Source: Bdellovibrio bacteriovorus W
GTDB taxonomy: Bacteria; Bdellovibrionota; Bdellovibrionia; Bdellovibrionales; Bdellovibrionaceae
Direction of reading: 5' to 3'
Length of the DNA stretch: 64,000 bases
NCBI GenBank assembly: GCA_000525675.1
Contig: CP002190.1
Coordinates: forward strand, 2,728,001-2,792,000
Shown here: in pieces, positions 7,071 to 16,530 of the stretch
Layout of the letters: the number at the start of each line of letters is the position of its first letter
How positions within the stretch are numbered: position 1 is the first letter of the stretch
Made by a program: the position numbers and the translations under genes
The notes under the pieces: model-generated
What the model saw: the letters and a program-made list of their open reading frames with translations, nothing else
What the model was told of the DNA's origin: nothing
Databases searched by the model: none

Positions 7071-7102
7071 ACTAAATACATGATTTAGTTAGGATTATAG
7101 AC
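7071..7102 (-). promoter_or_regulatory. Promoter and palindromic operator before the DksA-like gene
   Basis: On the minus strand a TATAAT -10 (7097-7102) is followed at once by a perfect 9-bp inverted repeat, TAACTAAAT and ATTTAGTTA with a 5-base spacer (7071-7093), spanning the expected transcription start. It could be an operator or a 5'-end mRNA hairpin. The remainder of 6964-7292 is AT-rich with no open frame of note. Confidence 0.5.
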
Positions 7103-7292
7103 GCTAAGGGTCTAAATTTAATGACCCCACTGTCCGCAAAAGCAATTTTTAATTGCCTAAATCTAAGATAATTTCAGTTTTCAATTGCAGATTCGCACAA
7201 GGGAACCCCGCGTAATATTATAGAGGAGGTGGTGCAATCTCAGAATTTCTTTTTTTAGAGTGTTTTATTATGAAACACAGAAAGGGCGAGAA

Positions 7293-7919
7293 TCACCCTT
7301 CTGTCTTGGCTTTCACTTTCAGAACTTTCTCAAACTCGACTTTAGTCTCGCCACTAGTGTAAGGCAAAAGAAGACGAGTCACGTGGTTCTTACCACGCTC
7401 AATGCTCTTCTTCCCTGGCTGTTTTTCTGCGGACTCAAAGAATTGTAAGAAGGTTGTCGCCATCGCCAACAAAGACTCGGCGATATATTGCATCTCATTG
7501 ATATCGTTAATCTTAACCATTTTACCGTCTTTGACCCAATGGCGGTAAAGAATCACCATCAACTTCATCATTTTCTGCAAGTGAGCACGCCACATCTTAG
7601 CTAGTTGAGAGTCCTTACGGCGAAGAGCGTACATCTCTCTATGAAAGAATCTATAGCGCCAATAGATTTCAAAGTTTTCGTTAATGAACTCTAAAGGACT
7701 GACCTTCTTAGTGCGACGGGGGCTCCATACTTCGTAGGTCTCTTTTGCCATACGTTTAAAAATCTCAACGACAATTTCTTCCTTATTGTCATAGTGAAAA
7801 TAGAGATTCCCAGGGCTGATATCCATCGCCTTGGCGATATGGTTGGTAGTAACAGCGACAACCCCGCTGCGATTGAAAAGATCTACTGAAGTAAGAAGAA
7901 TACGTTCTTTAGTTTTCAT
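7293..7919 (-). CDS. TetR-family transcriptional regulator
   Basis: A 208-residue repressor-type protein. The N-terminal helix-turn-helix is clear: RILLTSVDLFNRSGVVAVTT, then HIAKAMDISPGNLYFHYDNK, the standard TetR recognition segment ending in YFHYDNKEE. The C-terminal ligand/dimer domain is helical and not identifiable. The gene diverges from a penicillin-binding protein gene with 141 bases between them, making that gene and itself possible targets. The inducer is unknown. Confidence 0.9.
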   Translation of the reverse strand: MKTKERILLTSVDLFNRSGVVAVTTNHIAKAMDISPGNLYFHYDNKEEIVVEIFKRMAKETYEVWSPRRTKKVSPLEFINENFEIYWRYRFFHREMYALRRKDSQLAKMWRAHLQKMMKLMVILYRHWVKDGKMVKINDINEMQYIAESLLAMATTFLQFFESAEKQPGKKSIERGKNHVTRLLLPYTSGETKVEFEKVLKVKAKTEG

Positions 7920-8060
7920 GCTCTTTTATTAGTAGACGATCCTTAAAAAAGAGTCATCAAAACTTACGGATCCCATCCAAAGACTCGCCCTTGGCTGGAA
8001 ATGCAGATTCTCTCGGGGATTCCCTTGAAAGCTCTATTTTTTTGATGCTACCATCTAATT

Positions 8061-9341
8061 ATGTTACTTCACAAAAAATATAAGCCATTCAAACTCCTCG
8101 CTTTTTCGGGTGTCAGCCTGTTTGCTCTTTATTCATTAATGGGCTTTTCATCTTCTGGCAGCACGGACTCTTCCTCAAAAAGCCCGCACAAGTCTATTAT
8201 CCAAGATCGCACGGAGATCTCAAAAACTCTGGGCAAGGAACTTCGTCAGAATAACTTTCCAGAAAAAGTCGAAACAGAGGGCTTTGGATCTCGTAAAGTT
8301 GTGAACTTTGAGTACACGCTCAATGAGAACATGCAAAAAGAGGCTGTAAAGCTTCTGCGCAGCTACCGCCCTGACTATGGCGCTATCTTTATGATGGACG
8401 CCGTGACAGGCGAAGTTCTTACGATGGCAAGCTTCCAAAGAGATAACCCAGAGGCTGAAAACTTGAACCTTATGGCTACTTTTCCCGCGGCTTCTATTTT
8501 CAAAGTTGTCACGGCAACTGCAGCTGTCGATAAAGCTGGCGTGACGCCCAATCACAAAATCAAATATAATGGCGGGGCCTATACGCTTTATAAGAAAAAC
8601 GTCTTATCAGACAAGGTCACGCGTTGGACCAACGTAATCACCCTGCGCGACGCCTTTGCACGCTCGATCAACACAGCCTTTGGACGCTTAAGCATCGAGA
8701 ATCTTCATCCAGAGGATCTTCACGACTACGCGCAAAGATTTTTCTTTAACCAAGAAATCAGCACAGACTTCCCTGTGGATATGGGTGTTGCCTATATCCC
8801 TCCAGGCAAGGGCTTTGAAATGGCTGAAGCAGCGTCAGGCTTTACTCGCTCTAATCGCATGAGCCCCGTTCAAGGCGCTATGATTGCAGCGTCGATCGCT
8901 AACGATGGCCAGATGGTCATCCCTTATCTAGTACAAAAAGCGACAGATAAAAACGGAGACGTGATCTATGAAGGCCGTACTTTAGAAAACGGCTCGATCA
9001 TGACAGCCGAGTCTGCAAACCATTTGCGCGATCTGATGAGCCAAACGGTGACAGCGGGAACTTCCCGTCGCTCTTTCCGTCCGATTGTGAATGACAAAAA
9101 GTACCGCGAAATTGAAATGGGTGGAAAAACAGGTCACCTCACTGGAGATAACCCACGCGGCCGTGTTGATTGGTTTGTTGGGTTTGCGCAAGACTCAGAT
9201 CGCAAGATTGCAATTGCTGCAATCACAGTGAACAAGAAGTTTTGGACTGTGAAATCCTCTTACCTTGGACAAAGTATGTTTAAAAAATACTTTGCCCCTC
9301 ATAAGCCGACAAAAAGCTCTGTTGCAGCTGCCTCTAAATAG
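8061..9341 (+). CDS. Penicillin-binding protein, transpeptidase domain
   Basis: Membrane-anchored serine DD-transpeptidase-type enzyme. One N-terminal membrane segment (about residues 11-28) is followed by a Ser-rich linker and the penicillin-binding fold. The three active-site motifs are present: S145-x-x-K148 (ASIFK), S202-x-N204 (SIN), and K356-T-G (GGKTGHL). The protein is short (426 residues) and lacks the large N-terminal dimerisation or glycosyltransferase domain of class B and A PBPs, so it resembles a stand-alone transpeptidase. In this group such enzymes may serve normal wall growth or prey-wall remodelling; that is inference. It diverges from a TetR gene. Confidence 0.9.
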   Translation: MLLHKKYKPFKLLAFSGVSLFALYSLMGFSSSGSTDSSSKSPHKSIIQDRTEISKTLGKELRQNNFPEKVETEGFGSRKVVNFEYTLNENMQKEAVKLLRSYRPDYGAIFMMDAVTGEVLTMASFQRDNPEAENLNLMATFPAASIFKVVTATAAVDKAGVTPNHKIKYNGGAYTLYKKNVLSDKVTRWTNVITLRDAFARSINTAFGRLSIENLHPEDLHDYAQRFFFNQEISTDFPVDMGVAYIPPGKGFEMAEAASGFTRSNRMSPVQGAMIAASIANDGQMVIPYLVQKATDKNGDVIYEGRTLENGSIMTAESANHLRDLMSQTVTAGTSRRSFRPIVNDKKYREIEMGGKTGHLTGDNPRGRVDWFVGFAQDSDRKIAIAAITVNKKFWTVKSSYLGQSMFKKYFAPHKPTKSSVAAASK

Positions 9342-9351
9342 CAGCTGCTTC

Positions 9352-9909
9352 CTAAGATTCTTTTTTATCGTCTGAATCCGAATGAACAATCTCTAAAGGC
9401 GTGACATCTAAAACCTTCGGGTCTGATTGAGTCACGTCTCTCTCGGCTCCTGACATCCCTGAGCCCGACTGATTTCTAAAGTCATAATATCTAAAGCCCG
9501 CTCCGCCCATATTGCCAAAACCAAAATTTTGCGAAAAGCCGAAAGCTCCAGCGCCTTTTGCCATTTTTTCTTGAAGAACTTTTTGTACCTTCCAAACTGC
9601 CAAGTGACGAAGTCCCGGCAAAAAGAAAATCACTCCCAATACGCGAGTGAAAAAGCTCGGCACTAAAAACAGTAATCCCGAAATAAAAACCAAGGCTGAG
9701 TGAAGCATTGTCTTTGCTGGCATCTGCCCTTGCATCATCGAAACCTGCATCTGAGTCCACGCGAATCTACGCATACTAGAAACAATGAACATTCCGAATA
9801 AGCATGGAATTAGGTAATAACCAACAGTCGCCAAGAATCCCCACTCCTGCACAGCGAGTACAAAAATAACGATCTCAGCAATTAGTAACGGTAAAGGCAG
9901 CATGAGCAT
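9352..9909 (-). CDS. fxsA: FxsA-family inner-membrane protein
   Basis: Small polytopic membrane protein of the FxsA family. Hydrophobic segments lie at about residues 3-20, 26-45, 68-85 and 88-100, with the family-typical layout AEIVIFVLAVQEWGF, then SALVFISGLLFLVPSFFTRVLGVIFFLPGLRHL. The C-terminal 70 residues are a polar, Gly-rich tail. E. coli FxsA affects exclusion of phage T7, but its core function is unknown. The gene follows xthA on the same strand with a 20-base gap, so the two are probably co-transcribed. Confidence 0.85.
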   Translation of the reverse strand: MLMLPLPLLIAEIVIFVLAVQEWGFLATVGYYLIPCLFGMFIVSSMRRFAWTQMQVSMMQGQMPAKTMLHSALVFISGLLFLVPSFFTRVLGVIFFLPGLRHLAVWKVQKVLQEKMAKGAGAFGFSQNFGFGNMGGAGFRYYDFRNQSGSGMSGAERDVTQSDPKVLDVTPLEIVHSDSDDKKES

Positions 9910-9929
9910 GGCTCTCTCCTTTTAAAAAA

Positions 9930-10700
9930 TTAAAATTTCAAATTAACTAAAACAGGACAGTGATCCGAACCTTCGACCTGATCTAAGACGTCCGCCGAAA
10001 CAAGGTTCTTTTCCAATCCCTTAGAAACACACACGTAATCAATTCGCCAACCGCGATTGCTAATGCGGGCAAGCTTGCGGTAATCCCACCACGAAAAACG
10101 CTCTTGGGCCTGAGGGTGGAAGTAGCGAAATGTATCAATGAAACCCAAGTCTAAGAACGAATCAAACCAAGCACGCTCTTCAGGAAGAAAACCACTTTCT
10201 TTAGAAAGGCGGATGGGATCATGCACGTCGATATTTTCATGAGCCACGTTATAGTCACCAACGACTATCACTTGTCTGCCCGTTGCAAGCTTGGCTTCTA
10301 GATGCTTATTCAAATCCTTCAGGAATTGTTGTTTGAAGTTATGTCTCTCAAGACCTGAACCGCCATTGGGAAAGTAGATATTGTAGAGATCAAACTCCCC
10401 ATGATCCGTCATCACGATGCGCCCCTCAGATTCATACTCGGCAATATTGTCGAATTGAAACTCAATCTTCAGAGGGTCTAAATTCGTGAAGGTTGCCACA
10501 CCGGAGTAGCCTTTTTTCATCGCCGATGACCAATAAGAGTTTTTATAGCCCAAGTTTTTCACTTCGACTTCAACTTGATCAATATGAGCTTTGGTCTCTT
10601 GAACACAAAAAATATCAGGAGCTTGAGATTTAACAAAGTCCATTAAACCTTTTTTATAACAAGCTCGAATACCATTGACGTTCCACGAAATGATTTTCAA
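9930..10700 (-). CDS. xthA: Exodeoxyribonuclease III / AP endonuclease
   Basis: Exonuclease III family enzyme that cleaves DNA 5' of abasic sites and degrades 3' ends during base excision repair. Motifs: LKIISWNVNGIRA at the N-terminus, QETKAH with the metal-binding Glu, VVGDYNVAH with catalytic Asp and Asn, SWWDYR, and C-terminal GSDHCPV with the catalytic His. The start is set at TTG 10700, preceded by AAGGGAG and giving the usual N-terminus of the family; an upstream ATG would add a non-homologous 20-residue tail. It acts in the same pathway as ung in this window. Confidence 0.93.
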   Translation of the reverse strand: MKIISWNVNGIRACYKKGLMDFVKSQAPDIFCVQETKAHIDQVEVEVKNLGYKNSYWSSAMKKGYSGVATFTNLDPLKIEFQFDNIAEYESEGRIVMTDHGEFDLYNIYFPNGGSGLERHNFKQQFLKDLNKHLEAKLATGRQVIVVGDYNVAHENIDVHDPIRLSKESGFLPEERAWFDSFLDLGFIDTFRYFHPQAQERFSWWDYRKLARISNRGWRIDYVCVSKGLEKNLVSADVLDQVEGSDHCPVLVNLKF

Positions 10701-10886
10701 ATCCAAATCTCCCTTAAAAATTCTGCCCATAAGTATCACTCTCAAGACACCTATGTCCATGAATGCACCTCGGTTTTTACGATCAACGCGAAGTGACTAT
10801 AACAAATTCCCTATTAAAGCATAATTTCACTCTTAAGACCGAGTCTTACTTGGACAAACGACCCCATCCATATTAGAAAATTCCCT

Positions 10887-12053
10887 ATGAACACTCCTCA
10901 ACAAGCATTTATTGAAAAATTGAAATCATCTTTCCCTCACTTTGCAACTCTTCCTATGGAAGAACTTGTTTCGGAAAACATGATCTCGTATTTCAATGTT
11001 GAATTGAGTTCTCAAATTCTCAAGCAAGCCCAAGACTTTGTGCGCACCATCTACAAACTGCGCCAGTCGCCTGAGTATCTCAAGGCCCTAGCTCCTGAAA
11101 TTGCTAACAAAGATCTTCAAGACCCAGGCAATAAATCCATTATGATGAGCTACGATTTTCATATCGATGAAAATCAAAACCTTCGCCTGATCGAAGTAAA
11201 TACAAATGCAGCCTTTCTTCTGCTTGGCCAACAGATGTATTTATCAAAAAATATTCCGACACCACTGCCCTTTGATTCTAAAGATATTCAGGCCATGATT
11301 TTAGAAGAGCTGCGCCTGCAAAAGAAGTCTATTGAAAAGCCATATATCGCCATCACCGACGAGGCTCCGACAGAGCAACGCATGTATATTGAGTTCATGG
11401 CCTACAATGAACTCTTTAAATCGTGGGGCTGGAATTCAGAAATTTTAGATTACAAAGATCTCTTTAAAAATGGCTCTCCGGATTTTATCTACAATCGTTA
11501 TACTGATTTCTTTTTAACGGATTCATCCAGCCAAGAGTTGCGTAAAAAATTTTTGGACCAAAGCATATGCCTTTCTCCGAACCCTTTTGAATATCTTCTG
11601 CTAGCAGACAAGCAGCGAATGATCGAATGGGTCTCTGGTGACTACATGAAGGAAATGCCCCTTTCACCAGAAGAACGCACATTGATTCAAACTGTGGTTC
11701 CACAGTGCTTTGATCTCACGAACGACAATGCACAAAAGGCCTGGGAACAAAGAAAGAAACTTTTCTTTAAACCTAAAAACGCTTTCGGCTCCAAACAGTC
11801 TTATAAAGGCGCCTCCATCAGCCGTAAAAACTTCGATGAGATCACTGGAAAGGACATCATTGCCCAAGAGTATATTCCTGCTCCTGAGGTGAATTTTGCA
11901 ACTCCGGAGGGGGAACAGAAGTTTAAGTTCGATCTGCGTTTTTACGCTTATCAAGATCAAATTCAACTTGTTCTAGCAAGAATCTATCAAGGCCAAGTTA
12001 CGAACTTGCGCACACCCTATGGTGGTTTTGCGCCGGTGATCTTTAAAGACTAA
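10887..12053 (+). CDS. ATP-grasp superfamily protein, unknown substrate
   Basis: A 388-residue protein with ATP-grasp hallmarks in the C-terminal half: KKLFFKPKNAFGSKQSYKGASIS (a Lys/Gly-rich ATP-binding strand-loop), IIAQEYIPAPEV (adenine-side hinge), and FKFDLRFYAY followed by RIYQGQVTNLRTPYGGFAPV (metal/phosphate side). The N-terminal half has RLIEVNTNAAFLL and YNRYTDFFL, recalling glutathionylspermidine-synthase-like preATP-grasp segments. It probably makes an amide or ester bond using ATP; substrates cannot be inferred. It is upstream of the SelO-like gene on the same strand, 180 bases apart. Confidence 0.65.
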   Translation: MNTPQQAFIEKLKSSFPHFATLPMEELVSENMISYFNVELSSQILKQAQDFVRTIYKLRQSPEYLKALAPEIANKDLQDPGNKSIMMSYDFHIDENQNLRLIEVNTNAAFLLLGQQMYLSKNIPTPLPFDSKDIQAMILEELRLQKKSIEKPYIAITDEAPTEQRMYIEFMAYNELFKSWGWNSEILDYKDLFKNGSPDFIYNRYTDFFLTDSSSQELRKKFLDQSICLSPNPFEYLLLADKQRMIEWVSGDYMKEMPLSPEERTLIQTVVPQCFDLTNDNAQKAWEQRKKLFFKPKNAFGSKQSYKGASISRKNFDEITGKDIIAQEYIPAPEVNFATPEGEQKFKFDLRFYAYQDQIQLVLARIYQGQVTNLRTPYGGFAPVIFKD

Positions 12054-12233
12054 AGCTTTTGCCATTCCCCACATTTGTCGCGTCTAGGTTCTCCTAAACA
12101 AAAACTTAGATTATAATTATTTTTAGTCGAGTCTTGCGTGAAATGAGCTTTTCTCGCGGGTCTCATTAAAGTACGGACCAAGACGGACCGATAGGTAACA
12201 GTGTCTCATTTATCTACAAGGAGAGTAGGATAG

Positions 12234-14087
12234 ATGTCGAGTAAGCATAGAGTTGCCAAAAAATTACGACAGCACGCTGAGTACTATTCTGAGTTTGATC
12301 AAATCAACGGAGAACATCCTTGGATGGACGCCGTGAGTGAGGGCTTTGTCTCTTATAGAGTCCGCGAACTTGGAACAGGAAAAGTTGCCTACTTCAATTT
12401 TATTCTCGCTAAAGAGATGGGACTGATTTCAGCGGATCATCCTCACGAAATGACTCCAGAGCTCGAACAAAAACTGATTCAAACATTCTCTATTCAAATC
12501 ATAAATGAATATGACGAGCTCAATGCGCGCAGAATTGATCCAAGCACTATCAAACCGCATCGCTACATGGCTACTCGCTATCTCCAGTTGCAACACTCTA
12601 ATCGCCAAGGAAAAACTTCAGGCGATGGGAGAGGTATCTGGAATGGTGTCTTTTCTAATAATGGAAAAACTTGGGACGTCTCAAGTCGCGGTACAGGAGT
12701 GACTTGCCTTTCCCCTGGATCTGTTTCAGCGCAAAAACCTCTACGCACTGGGAACACGGACTTTGGCTATGGCTGCGGCCTTGCAGAGATTGATGAACTT
12801 CTCGGCGCTTCTATTCTGGCCGAAGCTATGCACTTACAGGGCTTACAAACAGAGCGCGTTCTATGCGTTGTTGATCTTGGCAAAGGCTATGGCATCGGAG
12901 TGCGAGCGGCTTTAAATCTGATCCGTCCTGCCCATTTATTTTTATATTTAAAACAAGAGCGCCTAGATCTTTTAAAAAGCGCCACTGATTATTTTATTGA
13001 TCGCCAACGTATCAATAAAAAATGGACCATTCAAAATGGCCCGCATAAGTACGACCAATTCCTTGAACACATCTCGCGCTCCTTTGCAGAGTTTGTCGCA
13101 CGCCTTGAGGTCGACTACATCTTTGCTTGGCTTGATTGGGACGGTGATAACGTGTTAGCTGATGCGGGTATTATTGATTATGGCAGCGTTCGCCAGTTCG
13201 GCCTGCGCCACGATAAATATAGATACGATGATGTGGAAAGATTTTCGACCAATCTGAATGAACAAAAACAAAAAGGTCGCCTTATTGTTCAAGTCTTTGC
13301 ACAACTTGTGGATTACTTAAAGACAGGTAGTAAAAAACCACTTAAAGAATTTCAAAAACATCCCGAAGTTGAAAAATTTAATGCGAACTTTGAAAGCTAT
13401 AGAGTCGACCGCTTGCTTTACAACGTGGGTTTCACCAAAAACCAAAGAAAAACACTGAAGCAAAATCCTGAAGCACTTGAACAGTTTGATCGCATTTATT
13501 CTTATTTTGAAAAAGCAAAAGTAAGCGGCAAGATCGAAAAGGTTGCTGATGGTGTGAATCTCCCTGCCCTGTTTAACATGCGCGTTCTATTAAAAGACTT
13601 CCCGACCTTCCTTGCGGTAAATCCTTTACCCTTTGCCAAGCGCTCAATAACAGAACAGGCATTTTTTAAACACATCCTCTCGGGCTACGCAAAACGCCGT
13701 GACGCTAAATTGGGCGAGAAGACCAAGCGAAAAATCCGTGAATTCCAAAATGCATACATGCACTTAGTGGATCTGGCCTGTGACGGAAAAGGTCACGATC
13801 GAACACTTCGCGAAATGAGCGAGCGCTCACAAAGAATTAATTCTGATAAGAGAATCACAGGTAACGCACTGATTGAACTTGTCGATGAGATTCTGCAACA
13901 AAAGAAAAAAGGTCTTCCTCTTCAGCAAATCCAAAATATCATCGATCGATTGGTTTTCGACTATCGCGAGCTTCCAGAAGTTTCAAGTAGTAAGCACTAC
14001 GCCGAAATTCCCAGTAAGCCTTTGGTGAAAATGGATCTTTTGGCCAAACTCTTAAATCTTGTCGAGACAAATTCAGAGTCTATTTAA
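12234..14087 (+). CDS. Divergent SelO-like pseudokinase (putative protein AMPylase)
   Basis: A 617-residue protein I align by eye with SelO/YdiU, the pseudokinase that transfers AMP from ATP to proteins. Shared landmarks in order: GDGRG (130-134), WDVSSRGTG (147-155; SelO has DWHLKGAG), ELLGASILAEAMHLQGLQTERVL (188-210; SelO has ESLASEAMHYLGIPTTRAL), WDGDNV (302-307; SelO has MNTDNM, metal binding), and IIDYG (313-317; SelO LDYGPF). The ATP-contacting Lys of SelO appears replaced by Arg 152. About 290 further residues, helical and basic, follow. GGAGAG precedes the ATG. The neighbour is an ATP-grasp gene. SelO ancestry is moderately supported; the activity is unproven. Confidence 0.65.
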   Translation: MSSKHRVAKKLRQHAEYYSEFDQINGEHPWMDAVSEGFVSYRVRELGTGKVAYFNFILAKEMGLISADHPHEMTPELEQKLIQTFSIQIINEYDELNARRIDPSTIKPHRYMATRYLQLQHSNRQGKTSGDGRGIWNGVFSNNGKTWDVSSRGTGVTCLSPGSVSAQKPLRTGNTDFGYGCGLAEIDELLGASILAEAMHLQGLQTERVLCVVDLGKGYGIGVRAALNLIRPAHLFLYLKQERLDLLKSATDYFIDRQRINKKWTIQNGPHKYDQFLEHISRSFAEFVARLEVDYIFAWLDWDGDNVLADAGIIDYGSVRQFGLRHDKYRYDDVERFSTNLNEQKQKGRLIVQVFAQLVDYLKTGSKKPLKEFQKHPEVEKFNANFESYRVDRLLYNVGFTKNQRKTLKQNPEALEQFDRIYSYFEKAKVSGKIEKVADGVNLPALFNMRVLLKDFPTFLAVNPLPFAKRSITEQAFFKHILSGYAKRRDAKLGEKTKRKIREFQNAYMHLVDLACDGKGHDRTLREMSERSQRINSDKRITGNALIELVDEILQQKKKGLPLQQIQNIIDRLVFDYRELPEVSSSKHYAEIPSKPLVKMDLLAKLLNLVETNSESI

Positions 14088-14719
14088 AACGGACGAATCT
14101 GCTCTCGAACCCATTTTTTGATAATCGGATACTCACTCTCCAAAAGAGAGTGATCCTTTTCCATTTCAACCCATTCCACTTTAAGACCAGCTTGGCGGAG
14201 TTTTTCAACGCCGAACTTAGTGTCTTCAATTGGCAAGATATCGTCTTGATGTCCATGAGTGAAGAACCACGGGGTTCTCTTTGCCTCGTCTGATAAAGTG
14301 TTTTTCCATCGCGGATAGAAATTGAAATAACCACTGATTCCTAAAATGCCTCCGAGCTTTTTAGGATAGTTCATACCAATATCAGCACTTATTAAACACC
14401 CTTGAGAAAATCCAAAGAGGAAAATGTTCTCACTCTTCCAACCTTGCAATTCCAAGTCATTTAAAAGATCAAAGATCTTTTCACGAATACGCAAGACACC
14501 TTGAGCTTGATAAGGAGGCTCTCCGTACCAAGTATACCCTCCTAGAAATTTCCTAGGAGCATTTAACAATAAATAATTCATCTCAGGAATATTCAACTCT
14601 TGATTGAAGGAAAAGAAAGGGCGAATGCTATCGCCTCTTCCATGAAGTACGATCATAAGCTTATCGCTTTTCTTTTTGGCAGGAATGAATTTAGACTTAA
14701 ATAGTTCTGTTTTAATCAT
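14084..14719 (-). CDS. Serine esterase, phospholipase/carboxylesterase family
   Basis: Alpha/beta hydrolase of the carboxylesterase (YpfH-like) family. The oxyanion region is MIVLHGRGDS, the nucleophile Ser sits in FGFSQGCL, Asp in HGHQDDILP and His in KDHSLLE, giving a full triad. The start is ATG 14719, which overlaps the stop of the upstream S41 protease gene as ATGA, so the two are translationally coupled; the longer frame into that gene is unlikely. No signal peptide, hence cytoplasmic. Natural ester substrate unknown. Confidence 0.85.
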   Translation of the reverse strand: MIKTELFKSKFIPAKKKSDKLMIVLHGRGDSIRPFFSFNQELNIPEMNYLLLNAPRKFLGGYTWYGEPPYQAQGVLRIREKIFDLLNDLELQGWKSENIFLFGFSQGCLISADIGMNYPKKLGGILGISGYFNFYPRWKNTLSDEAKRTPWFFTHGHQDDILPIEDTKFGVEKLRQAGLKVEWVEMEKDHSLLESEYPIIKKWVREQIRPF

Positions 14720-16272
14720 AAAGCAGCCCTCGCAACCGATGGAACACAAAATAGCAACTGTTTCGCTGTCGTCATCTGAAGGTCTTCACTGGAAGTAGCT
14801 TCATTCTTTTGCAAACAGCCCTCATAAGCCAGTCTAGATTTTTGATCAAGATTTCTTCCCGGAGCTTTCAGAGGGAACATATAAAGCTCCTGCTCCCTTT
14901 GTGAGCGAATCGAATCGAACTCAACCTCAACATCAGGCTTTACGCCCACGATTTGTGGAGAGACCCCAGAGGGCAGATAGTAAAAACCTTTCGTTTCAAA
15001 AAGAGCAATGCTCTTATTTTTTTCCCAAAGCTCCCCTTCTTGAAAAGAGCCCTTCCCGAAAGTTCTTTCTCCAACCACCACAGCTCGCTTTAAATCTCTC
15101 AAAGCCCCCGCCACAATCTCAGAAGCACTTGCTGAAGTTGAGTTCACAAGAACAGCTAATGGCTTTGAATAGATCTGATCTTCGCCGCCATAGTAGACTT
15201 CCGATGGCTTCTCAGAATCTAAGTATCGCACTTCCATGATTTTCTTATCGGGACCAACAAAAAGACTCACGATACACGCTGCTTCTTCCATGTACCCACC
15301 GGGGTTGTCGCGAAGATCAAGCAAAAGTCCTTGCGCCGGTGACTTGTTAACAACTTCGATGGCTGACTTCACATGCTCGCAAGATTTTTTGGCGAATTTA
15401 TTAAGTCCAACAATAGCAACAGGTTTTGCGCCATCAATGATTTGAATTGAAACAACCGAAGTCTTCATTTCCCTGCGGGTTAATTGAATCCGCTGTATTC
15501 TTCCGTCACGCTGAATCTTTAACTTCAACACATCCCCAATTTCACCCTTTAGAAGCTCAGACACTCGGGCTTGCAGGAGACCTGCTGTTTTCTGACCATT
15601 CACCTCTAAAAGAATGTCGCCTTTTTTCAGACCTGCCTGAGCTGCCGGACTTTCTCCGACTACTTTTCTTAGAACAAACTGTTGATTTCGCACACCCAGA
15701 TACAATCCCAAGTTTGCAGAACGCGCTTCTGCTTTAGAAACGACTTCTTTAAACTGACTCACTGGCATTAGATAAGTGTGTGGATCGCGCAGAACAGACA
15801 TAAAGCCATTCAGACCATTCCCAATCGCCATCGCCATTTGATCAGCGGGAATGTATGACTCTGCCAATTCATTCCAAACAGAGAGAAAATCAATATTAGC
15901 GACCTGAACAGGAGCCGATTGATAATGCTTTTGCCATAGCTCCAACTGAGCTTTCTCTGAGGTGGCCACTGATTTCTGTGACTGGTGAGAAACCAGCTTT
16001 CCTGCCAAATCCAACGTGAGGTTGTAACGACTTGCCACACTGGAAATGGAATTCACGCAGGCCAAGAAATAACGCTCTGAACTTGCGCAGGATGCCGGAG
16101 ACAGCAAAGACTCTAGCGACTCTGAATTCAGACCTGTCTCTGCCCAATAGCGGTCCGCAGACTTCACCTTGGAAGTCTTTTCCTGAATTTTCTGTGAATA
16201 AAGAACAGCCCCCATGGCCAAAACAGAAAATGAAAGAGTCAGAGATAAATATTTACGCCAGGTCCAAAACAC
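14716..16272 (-). CDS. S41 C-terminal processing protease with PDZ domain
   Basis: A membrane-anchored or periplasmic tail-specific protease. An N-terminal hydrophobic anchor (about residues 10-26) is followed by a helical region, a PDZ domain (about 190-270, with LGVRNQQFVLRKVVGESPAAQAGLKKGD), and the S41 core. The catalytic Ser is in NSTSASASEIVAGAL and the Lys in ERTFGKGSFQ. The substrate-binding signature DLRDNPGGY is intact. Family members trim C-termini of exported proteins. The stop codon overlaps the start of an esterase gene. Assignment is secure; substrates are unknown. Confidence 0.93.
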   Translation of the reverse strand: MFWTWRKYLSLTLSFSVLAMGAVLYSQKIQEKTSKVKSADRYWAETGLNSESLESLLSPASCASSERYFLACVNSISSVASRYNLTLDLAGKLVSHQSQKSVATSEKAQLELWQKHYQSAPVQVANIDFLSVWNELAESYIPADQMAMAIGNGLNGFMSVLRDPHTYLMPVSQFKEVVSKAEARSANLGLYLGVRNQQFVLRKVVGESPAAQAGLKKGDILLEVNGQKTAGLLQARVSELLKGEIGDVLKLKIQRDGRIQRIQLTRREMKTSVVSIQIIDGAKPVAIVGLNKFAKKSCEHVKSAIEVVNKSPAQGLLLDLRDNPGGYMEEAACIVSLFVGPDKKIMEVRYLDSEKPSEVYYGGEDQIYSKPLAVLVNSTSASASEIVAGALRDLKRAVVVGERTFGKGSFQEGELWEKNKSIALFETKGFYYLPSGVSPQIVGVKPDVEVEFDSIRSQREQELYMFPLKAPGRNLDQKSRLAYEGCLQKNEATSSEDLQMTTAKQLLFCVPSVARAAL

Positions 16273-16408
16273 GTCAACGTCTCCTGCTAGGGCTCCATTA
16301 GAGCAATGCCTGTGCCTGCTCTTCTCGAAGACAGGGGTATTTTATCCAGCGATGGGGGTATTTTTTTCTCGCTTTGGCAAAGAACAGGACACAGCCACAG
16401 CCGAAGCC

Positions 16409-16429
16409 CACAAGGGGCCTTATCCCCTT
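16409..16429. other. Intergenic hairpin
   Basis: CAAGGGG-CCTTAT-CCCCTTG, 7-bp arms, between the divergent S41 protease and hldD genes. No T tract on either side, so a terminator is doubtful. It lies between the two start regions and may be an operator or leader structure. Confidence 0.35.
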
Positions 16430-16530
16430 GTTCTTGCTTGAGAATTTGACAACTATGTAATAGGTTCAAAAGGGCATTTTTCCAAATAAAACCGCTTGGT
16501 CAACAAGCAAGATTTGCGATGGGAACCAGA

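Noticed and set aside
16440-16480. TTGACA at 16446 as the hldD promoter
   Set aside because: No acceptable -10 element lies 15-19 bases downstream.
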